NCBI GenBank assembly: GCA_963682055.1
Contig: OY821744.1
Coordinates: 8,844,835 to 8,908,834 of the forward strand
Direction of reading: 5' to 3'
Length of the DNA stretch: 64,000 nt
Source: Primula veris
Lineage: Eukaryota; Streptophyta; Magnoliopsida; Ericales; Primulaceae
Shown here: in pieces, positions 41,666 through 52,104 of the stretch
Layout: every line of letters starts with the position of its first letter
How positions within the stretch are numbered: the first letter of the stretch is position 1
The notes under the pieces: model-generated
Databases searched by the model: none
Told to the model about the DNA's origin: nothing
The model's input: the letters and a program-made list of their open reading frames with translations, nothing else
Translations under genes and position numbers: made by a program

Positions 41666-42387
41666 TAGGGCTGTCTAAGATACGGCGGGTAAAAATTTCC
41701 GAAATTCTGACCCGATTAGACATCCGATCCGGTCCCGACCTGATTTTTTTCCGACCCGATATTGTCCCGATCCTGTACCGAAGTAATTAGGTTCGGGATC
41801 GGATTTTCATTTCCAATTCCGATGGATTTCCTGACCCAATAGAATTAATATACATTAAAAAAAAAACTTATTATAAATATTACCAATTTATATTTATTAA
41901 AAAAAAATGAAATTACTCTCAAATCTGCTCTATTTATAAATACACACTTTTATTTTGTATATTTATCTTAATCTTGAATAACTAAAATTATAACATTTGG
42001 TTCATACTTTTATTTTCAATTATGTTATTGTTTATTTTTTTTAAAAAATAATTATAATTAGTTGTCTTGTTTGATAATCAATCTTATAAACGAATACAAT
42101 ATCAACATAGTATTGTCCCACTTTTTGATTTTGTTTAAATCTAACGAACTTTTTAACAAAATTGTTAGTTATGTTGGAACTTTTTAATATTTTTTTAGGA
42201 GTATGAAATATCGGAACATCTCGTCCCGACCTTTCGTGATCCCGAATTATCGGGAATCCATATTATCGGGACCCGACCATTTTCGGATCGGGATCAGGAC
42301 TTTTAAATGACATTCGAAAACTATCTGATCGGGACACAAATTTAATCTTTTCGGGTCGGGTCGGGTCCCGTTCCGATTCCACTCCTG
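41666..42387. mobile_element. hAT-like non-autonomous element, 722 bp (tentative)
   Basis: The left end TAGGGCTGTC and the reverse-complemented right end CAGGAGTGGA are similar to the TAGGGCTG ends seen at 31294. The flanks GTCTAAGA and GTATCAGA match at 6 of 8 positions. Both subterminal zones are rich in CCCGA/TCGGG motifs in opposite orientation, and the middle is AT-rich and non-coding. Confidence 0.5.
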
Positions 42388-43000
42388 GTATCAGATGTTG
42401 TGATAAATTACGAAAAAAGCCCTCTGAAGTTCCAGGAGTAATCAATTAATTCCAAGAAGTTTTAATGCTTTTATTAAATTTAAAGTTTTACCAATTTGTA
42501 ACAGTTGTCTTCTTTCTGTTTTCTATCCCGTTTGAGAGTACTTTGATACATTTGTTTGTGGGTTTTTTTTTTCATCCACATTTTTATTTATCATAAACAA
42601 ATAAATAAAAATATGAGGTTTCACATCATTAAAATAGACAACATGGTAATTCTTGTATGTGGTTAGAAGTGTGAATTTTGGAATTTGTCCACTTCCCCAT
42701 TTAGCAAGACAGACATTCACAACCACAAAATTTGAGTAGAGTTTTTTATGATTGGACTTATGGGAGTGGGATTTGGACTTCAACCCATTATTTGCCACCA
42801 CAACCAGTATGGAATGGATGTCTGTACTGGAGGGACCACAAAATAACTTATAATATGCTTTTTTGTAAGTAAGTACAATACCATGGGCTCCTTTGTTTTA
42901 TGTAATCTACGTGTGGTGTTGAGATGGGCAGCGTCTTTTTCAAGAACGCAAATTTTTTTGAGGTTGGATTAAAACAGTTCAAATTTTGTGGATTAACGCC

Positions 43001-43066
43001 TAAACCGTAGATTAAATCTACGGTTTACAGTGAATCACTGTAAACTGTAGATTTAATCTACGGTCT
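43001..43066. repeat. Left subterminal palindromes of the MULE
   Basis: Two near-perfect palindromes sit at 43001-43027 and 43039-43066. Each has the form AACCGTAGATT-AAATCTACGGTT or a close variant. The same motif recurs at 52021-52088 near the right end. By analogy with other DNA transposons these could be transposase-binding sites (inference). Confidence 0.8.
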
Positions 43067-43081
43067 GTGTAATTTCTGCAG

Positions 43082-43157
43082 AAATTACACAGTCAGTCCC
43101 TGCTTTTCAAAATTACACAGTCAGTCCCTGCACGAAAATTACACAGACAGTCCCTGC
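43082..43157. repeat. Three short tandem repeats in the MULE left end
   Basis: AAATTACACAG(T/A)CAGTCCCTGC occurs three times in a row with 5-9-bp spacers. It lies directly inside the left palindromes. Confidence 0.75.
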
Positions 43158-43734
43158 AAAAACAGAATGTTATGTTTTTTTTTTTTTAAAAATAAACTTT
43201 TATTCTACACTCTCTCTGTTTCTCTCAAAAACCCTCCAATTTTCAACCCAAAAAATCACCAAAATCAATCAACCACAATAACTATCAACTTTATTAACAA
43301 AAAACCCCAAATCATCAATCAAATTTATCCATAATTCAAGAGTATATCTTTTATTCTCTAATTTATTATTTATTTTGTGTAATTTCAATTTGTAAAATAG
43401 GAAAAAATATATAAAATATGCAAATTGATTGTTCACTTATCTATATATAATTGTTTGTTGTTTGTTTATATTAATTATAGAAATTATAATAATTGTTGAT
43501 ATTTGTCTCATTTTTGCATGTTTTTTTTTTGTGTAATTTTAATTTGTAAACCAGGAAAAAATATATAAAATATGCAAAACCATAATTCACTTAGCTATAT
43601 ATAATTGTTTGTTTTTGTTTATATTAATTATAGAAATTATAATAATTGTTGATATTTGTCCCATTTTTGCATGTTTTTTTATTTTGTGTTTGGTTAATTT
43701 CAATTGTTGATAATTGTTGATAATGTGTTTGGTT

Positions 43735-44600
43735 ATGATTAAAAAATTGAGTTATGATTGTTTGGTTTATGATTAAATGTGTGTTTGGTTATGATTAAAA
43801 AATTGAGTTATTATTGTTTGGTTTATGATTAAATGTGTGTTTGGTTATGATTAAAAAATTGAGTTATTATTGTTTGGTTTATGATTAAATGTGTGTTTGG
43901 TTATGATTAAAAAATTGAGTTATTATTGTTTGGTTTATGATTAAATGTGTGTTTGGTTATGATTAAAAAATTGAGTTATTATTGTTTGGTTTTATGATTA
44001 AATGTGTTTGGTTATGATTAAAAAATTGAGTTATTATTGTTTGGTTTATGATTAAATGTGTGTTTGGTTATGATTAAAAAATTGAGTTATTATTGTTTGG
44101 TTTTATGATTAAATGTGTTTGGTTATGATTAAAAAATGGAGTTATTATTGTTTGGTTTATGATTAAATGTGTGTTTGGTTATGATTAAAAAATTGAATTA
44201 TTATTGTTTGGTTTATGATTAAATGTGTTTGGTTATGATTAAAAAATTGAGTTATTATTGTTTGTTTTATGATTAAATGTGTGTTTGGTTATGATTAAAA
44301 AATGGAGTTATTATTGTTTGGTTTATGATTAAATGTGTGTTTGGTTATGATTAAAAATTTGAATTATTATTGTTTGGTTTTATGATTAAATGTGTGTTTG
44401 GTTATGATTAAAAAATTGAGTTATTATTGTTTGGTTTATGATTAAATGTGTGTTTGGTTATGATTAAAAAATTGAATTATTATTGTTTGGTTTATGATTA
44501 AATGTGTGTTTGGTTATGATTAAAAAATTGAATTATTATTGTTTGGTTTATGATTAAATGTGTTTGGTTATGATTAAAAAATGGAGTTATTATTGTTTGA
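43735..44600. repeat. 56-bp minisatellite upstream of the PMD gene
   Basis: About fifteen copies of a 56-bp unit built from GTTTGGTTATGATTAAAAAA, TTGAGTTATTATTG and TTTGGTTTATGATTAAATG follow each other with very little divergence (unit starts at 43741, 43797 and 43853). A looser tail of TTGGTTATCATTAA motifs continues to about 44825, just before the PMD start codon at 44833. Confidence 0.9.
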
Positions 44601-44832
44601 TTATGATTGTTTGGTTATCATTGTTTATCATTAATTGGTTATAATTGAGTTATCATTGTTTGGTTATCATTAATTGGTTATGATTGTTTGGTTATCATTA
44701 ATTGATTATCATTGTTTGGTTATCATTAATTGGTTATTAATTGGTTATTTTATCATTGTTTGGTTATTAATTGGTTATTTTATCATTGTTTGGTTATCAT
44801 TAACCGAGTTATATTTGGTTATCACAGTTAGA

Positions 44833-47249
44833 ATGGCAGATCCAGGTCCACATATTAAAGGCAGGTTGGGTATTTTACGACAGACCGGTCACATTTCTAA
44901 TCAGACTTGGGATGCTGGAAGAGAAGCGGGTAGAGGAGATGCCAATAAGATTAGGGTTTATAATTATAGTTGGCAGATACCGACGCCTGAAAGGGTAGTT
45001 CAAAATATGATTAGGGCTGGTTTTACGGTATTCACAGTATAGGTAATTATACCGTAGACCGAGGCTTGCTTACAGCCTTAGTTGATAGGTGGCGTGATGA
45101 GTCGCACACGTTCCATTTTGTCGGTGGAGAGTTGGGGATATCTTTACAGGATGTAGAGATTATGCTTGGTCTCAGGGTGGATGGTCTTGCTGTTACCCGG
45201 TCGGAGCGGAATGATAACAGGGCGAGCAGGTTAGATATGGTAGAGAGTTTGTTGGGTGTTAGACCGGCTGACAATCAAGTGGATAAAAACTGTCTGACAG
45301 TTAGACTTGATTGTATGTTACACACGTTTGGTGAATTACCCCCCAACCCTAGTGAGGAGCGTTTGCTATATCAGTCTAGGGCTGCCATGTTGTTATTACT
45401 GGCGGCACATGTATTTTCAGATAAGAGCAGTGATCAGATTCCACTCTGGCCTCTGTCATTTCTGGAAGATTTTGGCACGTGTGCTGAGTATAGTTGGGGA
45501 TCAGCTCTTCTGGCCTGGTTAGAGGCTAATCTATGCAGGGTGGTACGTTGTAAGACAAACGGAGTAAGCGGGGCGGTGATGTTTCTGGATATGTGGGCGA
45601 TTACCAGACTACTGCCGGTTAGACCATGTGAAGAGCTGCCGGAAGATATCGAGCCACCTGAGTGCTTGCCTAGGTTCCCCCTCGGTTACAGGTATGATAT
45701 TATTTAGTTTTTGTGTCTTGGATTTGTGGTTTTTTTTATTGTGTCATCTATCATTTACTTAGCTGCCGGTTATATTTATTGTTTATCGGGTTTTGTTTGT
45801 ATATTACAGATGGAAGATTTGGAGGCAATAACTAACCTTACGCCATATGTCTACGGACATAATGTGGTCCACATACGTGACCAGTTTGACAATATGTCGC
45901 CTGAACAGGTAAATTTTAACTTTCGTATTATATGTAACTTACGTATTATATGTTGTATATGTTTGCATTGGTCTTATGTTCGCAGAATTTATTACTAGTA
46001 TTTTTAAACCCTTGTTTATATATTCTAATTTTGCTGATTACAGATAGTGTGGCAACCTTACGGGAATCTCAATCAGTATCCGGAATACTGCACGCGGGGC
46101 CGTTATATGTGGCATTGTTCTGTGCCTCTCATTTGTAATGAAAAGATTGAGTTCCATCCCGCGGACAGGTTCATGAGACAGTTCGGTTTTGTTCAGCAGG
46201 TCCCTACATATATTTGGAAACCCAGAAATGGTCACGGCAAGGATAGAAGATTTGGGATTGGGCTAAAACACGATTGGCCTGCACTTTTTGCAGAGTTTAT
46301 AATCGTGTGGAATGACCGCCACAACCGGCTTGTGAACGGCGAATTTGGTACGGGGACGTCACCGGATTACATGAGATGGTATAGAGAGAGGACCCGCATC
46401 TTCATAAACCCACCTGAACTTGCCCCGCCATCTCACGGTTTCCGGGAGCATACAGGGTTGTTCAGTAAAATGGTAACAACTAATTAAAGTTCATTAATAT
46501 TTGATTGTTATTTTTCTGTTTGTATATTTCAATACTTATAAATCGTTTTTGATTGGTTTTTTTTTCTTCAGAAAGCGGTATTGCGCCGAAATTTCAAATC
46601 GTTCAAACAGCATAAATTGAAAACGGAAGTGGACTTACTACGAAAGGACTTCGCTGAAATGGGATTGAATCCGTATGGGTCAGCTGATGAACAGTCGAAT
46701 GAGGAGGATGACGATGACGAGGACGAGGACGACGACGACGACGATGGTGATGACGACCTACGTTACGAACCAAGAACTTACACTAGGGCTTCAAGTTGTC
46801 GGCGTCCCGACGAAAGAGGCAGATGGGAAGGCGAATCTAGTAGCGGCGGGCGTAGCCGGGGTAGAAGATCGACTGGAGGTCGACCCCCGACTACAGATCA
46901 GGGTCCGGGTCCGAGTTCAAGCAGTCATGGTCGTCGTGCTTCTTTTGCTGGGTCGGAGTACGTTCAGGATGATGTTCCGTTCGATTATCATAGTCAGCAT
47001 TCAACCGAAAGTTGGAGTCGCGGATTAGCACTTACATCCCACGAGCGTGCTCCGTATCCAGAATCGCAGCATCGACAGAGACGGCGTACGGAGCTAAACG
47101 AAATCGAAGAGTCTGCTGAGCCGTCATCGGATAGATTAACATCGGCCGGAAAGATGCTCCCTACGTCCAACTTTAAATCATTTAGTCGTTACAAAAAAAA
47201 AAATGCACATTTGTGTTTTTTGTATTTGATTTCTATGTTTGATTTGTAA
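44833..47249 (+). pseudogene. Plant mobile domain (PMD/MAIN-like) gene of the MULE, frame-disrupted
   Basis: The start MADPGPHIKGRLG and the block RGLLTALVDRWRDESHTFHF identify the transposon-borne PMD family, which also gave rise to host MAIN/MAIL proteins (silencing and genome stability). Probable exons are 44833-45693, 45810-45908, 46044-46472 and 46572-47249, with GT-AG borders. WQPYGNLNQYPEYC and CNEKIEFHPADRFMRQFGFV continue the domain. The last exon encodes an acidic run (46700-46760) and a Ser/Arg/Gly-rich tail. Two frame breaks are visible. A base seems missing in the T run near 45022 (the first frame stops at 45042). A second is implied near 45820, because exon 1 ends in phase 2 while exon 2 needs phase 0. 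The role in the transposon is unknown; a link to silencing is speculative. Confidence 0.8.
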
Positions 47250-47370
47250 GTTTTATTCTTAGCTGAGTTGGAATATTATAAATTCGTAAGTTTAATTTGA
47301 GTCGTATGTTTGATTTGTATGTTTCTAAAAAATATTCTGTATTTTAATTAATAGGACCAATATTGAGTTT

Positions 47371-47615
47371 TTACAAACCCTAAACCCTAAACCCCTAAAT
47401 TACAAACCCTATACCCAAATTACAAACCCTAAACCCTAAATTACAAATCCTAAACCCTAAACCCTAAACCCTAAATTACAAACCATATACCCAAAATTAC
47501 AAACCCTAAACCCTAAATCCTAAACCCTAAACCCTAAATTACAAATTACAAATTACAAACCCTAAATTACAGACCATAAACCCTAAAACCTAAATCCTAA
47601 AACCTAAACCCTAAA
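47371..47615. repeat. Degenerate telomere-like (CCCTAAA)n tract inside the MULE
   Basis: Many copies of AAACCCTAAACCCTAA are interspersed with AATTACAAACCCTA variants. The plant telomere unit is CCCTAAA, but spacing is irregular and TTACA-containing units intervene. An expanded simple repeat resembling telomere sequence is as likely as a true interstitial telomere. Confidence 0.75.
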
Positions 47616-47629
47616 TATTCCGAAATATA

Positions 47630-47700
47630 CATACAAACCGTACATTTAATGTACGGTTTGTATAGATTTCATACAAACCGTACATTAAATGTACGGTTTG
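47630..47700. repeat. Two internal palindromes of the AAACCGTA...TACGGTTT type
   Basis: ACAAACCGTACATT-TAATGTACGGTTTGTA is followed about 40 bp later by a second copy whose right half abuts the Cassandra LTR at 47701. A half-degenerate third copy lies at 48009-48039, just beyond the LTR. Confidence 0.8.
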
Positions 47701-47990
47701 TGTGACGACCCAGATTTCTCAGAAGGAAATTCTGTGGTGCGGTGTTGTGCGTCAGTCCCACATCGCCCAGATATGAGAGTACTCGTGTGGTATATGAGCT
47801 TAAAGATCCATTTCCTATCAACAAGGCCTTTTAAAACCGTGCGGCACAACAGCGAGGACGGAACTCCACAGTTAAGCGTGCTTAACTTGGAGTAGTACCA
47901 GGATGGGTGACCCCCTGGGAAGTTGTGCCAAAGCGGACAATATTGTTGATACGGGCGTGGCGGTTCGGTCCGTGGGACCGGGTCGTTACA
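47701..47990 (+). mobile_element. Cassandra TRIM solo LTR (290 bp)
   Basis: The segment begins TGTGACGACC and ends GGTCGTTACA (inverted ends, TG...CA). It is flanked by the identical 5-bp sequence GTTTG (47696-47700 and 47991-47995). It contains the 5S-rRNA-like stretch GTTAAGCGTGCTT...GGATGGGTGACC, plus CCCACATCGCCCAG and AAAGCGGACAATATTGT, which I recognise from Cassandra LTRs. No internal domain or second LTR is present, so this is a solo LTR left by recombination. Confidence 0.92.
47854..47932 (+). other. 5S rRNA-like segment with pol III internal promoter boxes in the Cassandra LTR
   Basis: GGAACTCCACAGTTAAGCGTG resembles the A-box part of plant 5S rRNA, and GGATGGGTGACCCCCTGGGA resembles the C-box part. 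The 5' third of 5S rRNA is missing and the middle (CTTAACTTGGAGTAGTACC) is altered, so this is not a functional rRNA gene. Confidence 0.85.
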
Positions 47991-48116
47991 GTTTGCATGT
48001 ATTCTGTGCAAACCGTAAAATAAATGTACGGTTTGTACCCCTGATTTAAGCAGCGTCATTTTACAAATGTACTTTTTGCACTGAATCACCGTTAATAACG
48101 TAAAAAAAATAAAATT

Positions 48117-48509
48117 ACAAACCGTAAAAATAATCTACGTTTTGTAGTGTAAATGACATTGGATACCATATCTATCAAAATAATTCTGACAAGACCTTAT
48201 CACTTTTGAATTATTATGATTTGACAACCCTATCCGAAAATAACTACTCAATGCATTATTAAAGTTTGGAAATGACTACACCAAAAAAAACACTACAAAC
48301 CGTAAAAGTAATCTACGGTTTGTAGTGTAAATGACATTGGATACCATATCTATCAAAATAAATCCGACAACACCTTATCACTTTTGAATTATTATGATTT
48401 GACAACCCTATCCGAAAATGACTACTCAATGCATTATTAAAGTTTGGAAATGACTACACCAAAAATTCACTACAAACCGTAAAAGTAATCTATGGTTTGT
48501 AGTGTAAAT
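48117..48509. repeat. 177-bp tandem repeat (2.2 copies) upstream of the transposase frame
   Basis: Units begin ACAAACCGTAAAA at 48117, 48295 and 48472 (the last partial). Each starts with the palindrome-like ACAAACCGTAAAAGTAATCT followed by ACGGTTTGT. They end about 130 bp before the transposase ATG, so they probably belong to its promoter or 5' leader. Confidence 0.85.
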
Positions 48510-48640
48510 TAACACTATAAATATGACTCCATTTTGCCAATTCTAACAAACCATAAAATCAAACACAAACACATTTCGGAAATCTCTAAAAAAATCCTCA
48601 TTTCTCCCCAATAAAATATATAAACAACCACTTTTCGAAA

Positions 48641-51343
48641 ATGAATTACAACTATGGTTATGACAACAACCAATGGAATAACAACAACAATGCGAATTCA
48701 TCGAGTGGCTCAAACGATGAGCTAACTGATTATTCAGAGCACTTTGAAGTTGATGTATTGACTTGGGAAACAAGGGATGAAATGCTTGCTGATCTTGCTG
48801 ATGTGGCTGGGAATTGGGGTTTCATCCTTACGATTCGTAGGTCTGGAGGGGGTGATGGGAGCAGAACACCGTATGTTGATATTGTGTGTGATAAATCGGG
48901 GGTTTACGAAAAAAAGAAACCATCTTCCGTAAATTCAGGTACAACGAAAAAAGACTGTCCATTTTTCATTAAAGGTTACGTAGTTAATGGTGAATGGATG
49001 TGTCACGTAGAAAATGGACAACATAACCACCCACCTCCAACTTACCTCCAAGGGCAAGCACGACGTGCTCGTTTAACCCAAGATGAAAAAAAAATTGTTA
49101 AAACTTTAAGGCAAAGTAGTTTTAAAGTTGGTGCAATATTAGAGGCCATTAAAAATCGAAATCCTGACAATGTATCAAACACTAAAACGATACATAATTT
49201 TTTGGCCGGACTGAAATTTAAAGAACGCGATGGTAGAAACCCGATACAGGAACTTTTTAATTTGTTGGATAGACATCGCTACACATTCTACTATAATATG
49301 AACCCATCAACCCATTGCCTTGAGAACTTGTTTTTTGCACACCCCGATTCTATAAGGATGTTCAAAGCTTTTCCTGATGTCTTGTTAATGGATTGTACAT
49401 ATAGGACAAACCGTTTTAATATGTCATTTCTAGAAGTCGTAGGAATGACATCAACGAACCAAACATATTGTTTAGGTTTTGTTTTCATGAGTGACGAGAC
49501 AAATGAAAGTTATATATGGGCATTGGAAAAATTTAAAGTTACATTGGAGGGGTGTATACTACCTAGGGTGTTTGTAACCGACAGAGAAATGGCCTTATCA
49601 AATGCTTTGTCCGTTGTTTTTCCCGATTCTCATCATATTTTGTGCACTTTTCATATTGCAAAAAATGTTTTGAAAAACTGCCGTAAAAAGATCCCTGACG
49701 AGGAGTGGCAAACGTTTCTAGATGATTAGGGTTTATTGGTTGATTCTGAGTCAATAGAGGAGTACATTCATAACCGAACTAATTTCAATTCCTCTTACAA
49801 ATCGTACCCTGCTGTGATTAAGTATGTAGACAAGCTTTTAAATGATTATGCTGAAAAGTTTGTTGCATGCTATACCAACTATACAACACATCTAGGTAAC
49901 AGAACTAGCAATCGAGCCGAACAACAACATGCTAAGCTGAAAAGATCCCTTTCCACAAATACTGGCACGCTTGAAACCGTTTGGGTAGAGGTCAATAGAA
50001 TTCTAGAAAAACAGTTTGAGGATATTAAGATGAAGTTGGATAAATGCAAGTCTTATTTTCCACATTCTGAACGAACACCTCTGTTTATAAATCTTAGGTC
50101 GTATATCACACACTATGCATTTGATTTATTATTCCAAGAACACAAGAAATGTAGTGGCCAGACTGATGAGAATTGTTCTTGCGGTTTCAAATTGTCTCAC
50201 GGTTTACCTTGTCATCATATTATGAGTGAACATATTTTATTCGGGAAGCCTCTTCCTCTAGAATATATTCATCCATTCTGGAAAAAATTAGACGTAATTG
50301 ATGATAATGGGAACACCGATGATTATGGGGTAGAGGGTGATCTAGAAGAGTTTAAAAGTGTTTATGCTAGCAAAACTAATGTTGAAAAACGGCGTATGAA
50401 AACACAACTCCGAGAGATAACCGTACCAGCCAGAACATCCATCAGTGACCCCGAAGTGAGAGTAAATAGGGGGAGACCTAGAAAAGGCGACAAATCTAGT
50501 AAGAGGGATAAGTCAGGATGGGAGTATGTGGAGGAACAGAGTGCTGGTGCTAGTAGGAACAAGGGCAAATGCAAGGTGGATGAAACACCGGAGGTAAGGG
50601 TAAACCCAACTAGGAGGCCGTGAAACCAGAACCCTAAACCCACCCCCAATAGGCCAACCTTCCTGTACAGTGACCAAATATGGGTCATGTTACATAGTTA
50701 CATCGAAACAGTTTATGATGTGCGTGGGGATGGTAACTGTGGGTTCCGGGTACTTGCAAATGCGATGGGTAAACAGCATGGGGAAGATGATTGGTATGCG
50801 GTAAGATGTGAGTTGTTTCAAGAGCTGCAGCAAATGAAAGGTGTTTATTATGAGCTGTTTGAGAATGTTGGCTTTGAAGCTTACCGGTATGATTATATTT
50901 TATCAAGTTTAAATTTTTATCATCCTACAAATCCCGCACCTATTGACAAATGGATGAGATTTTCGTCTTATGGGTTTTTAATTGCTTCTCATTACAATAT
51001 TCCAATTGTATTGTTGTACTCATGGCAAAATAATGATGGAGGGGTAAACGTGTGGAACAGTACTTTTTTACCTCTTTATACTGGTCCGCCTCGGGGAATG
51101 ACAAATTACATCCCGACTGTAATGGTGTTCGTCAACAGTTGTCACTATGCTCAGGTTATTCCTAAAGAAGAAGGGATCTTCCCAATGCCAGGAATTATAG
51201 CACGGTGGGAACAAACACGCACTGAGACAGCTGCGCCATGGAAGGAACTTTTTCGACCAAATTTCAAGTTATATATGGCGCTGGAAAAGAAATCGGGAAA
51301 GAAAAAAGCAAATAAAGAAGAAGCTATAGACCTAAGTCCATAA
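48641..51343 (+). pseudogene. FAR1-like MULE transposase fused to an OTU cysteine protease domain, two in-frame stops
   Basis: One frame of 901 codons is interrupted by TAG at 49727 and TGA at 50621. Order: an N-terminal FAR1-type zinc-binding region (KDCPFFIKG...WMCHVENGQHNHPP), the MULE transposase domain with LLMDCTYRTN (first acidic residue near 250), VTDRE near 312 and CTFHIAKNV, a SWIM zinc finger (NCSCGFKL...GLPCHHI), an AT-hook-like NRGRPRKGDKS, then after the second stop an OTU domain (50687-51343). The OTU part has the catalytic Asp-Cys pair in GDGNCGFR and a downstream His in NSCHYAQV. TAG sits where relatives usually have Trp (TGG), and TGA could come from CGA, so each is one transition from sense. 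The transposase moves the MULE. OTU domains usually remove ubiquitin; its purpose here is unknown. Confidence 0.88.
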
Positions 51344-51349
51344 TCAGTT

Positions 51350-52020
51350 TTTTATTTTTAATTTTATGTAAAATACTATTTTTTTCAAGTTGTTGTAAAT
51401 TTATATGATGTAAACAAATGTTTAATAAATTTGTTTTATGAAATTTAGTTCTATGAAATTTTGTTGTAAATTTTGTTTAATTTTGTTGTAAATTTTGTTT
51501 AATAAATTTGTTTTATGAAATTTATAAGTTGATATTCATGTTTGCATATTGAGTTAATTTCTTTTATGAAATTTATATAATTTATGATTGTTTCATTCAA
51601 GAAAATTGACGATTGACACCAAATTGACGACTTAGTTAATGTTTCATATTGCGTTATACAACTGTTAAAAACAAACCAAAGGTACTTCACAAAAATTGAC
51701 GATTTAGTTAATAATTCAATAAATATCAACTTATACACTTGACAAAAATATAACATGTAAAATTTTGAACTTATACAATAAATATCAAGCATAAATTTTA
51801 TCAAATCAACTTTATTTGTGTAAATTTGTGTAAATTTTATGTTTATTTTGAGAGATTGTTAGAATATTGGTAATTTATAATATGTAAAATTTTAAAAATA
51901 AGGCATTTAGTTTTTTTATTAAAAAAAAAATCATGTTTAATTTGAAAAAAATATTCAGTATTTTAATTTTAATTATTTGAATTTGAATTTTAATTTTTAA
52001 TGTGTAAATTTTTAAAAACG
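51350..52020. other. AT-rich 3' region of the transposase-OTU gene
   Basis: The sequence is very AT-rich with repeated TTTTGTTGTAAATTTTG and AATAAATTTG motifs, plausible 3' UTR with poly(A) signals. No gene is seen. Confidence 0.5.
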
Positions 52021-52088
52021 CTGTAAACCGTAGATTTAATCTACGGTTTACAGTGATTGAATGTAAACCGTAGATTAAATCTACGGTC
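52021..52088. repeat. Right subterminal palindromes of the MULE
   Basis: Palindromes at 52021-52053 and 52062-52088 repeat the left-end motif AACCGTAGATT...AATCTACGGTT. They mirror 43001-43066. Confidence 0.8.
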
Positions 52089-52104
52089 ATTGCGTTTTAA
52101 AAGA

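Noticed and set aside
44674..44832. Upstream extension of the PMD frame to an earlier Met
   Set aside because: The added residues are translations of the minisatellite tail (repeated LLIGYFIIVW). The Met at 44833 begins the recognisable protein.
46675..47028. Second plus-strand frame within the PMD gene (Thr/Arg/Val-rich)
   Set aside because: It is a shifted reading of the acidic Asp-rich and Arg/Gly-rich tail of the PMD gene. The PMD frame matches the upstream exons.
47854..47932. A possible 5S rRNA gene
   Set aside because: Only the A-to-C box part resembles 5S rRNA, the 5' portion is missing, and LTR ends plus target duplication surround it. It is the 5S-derived part of Cassandra.
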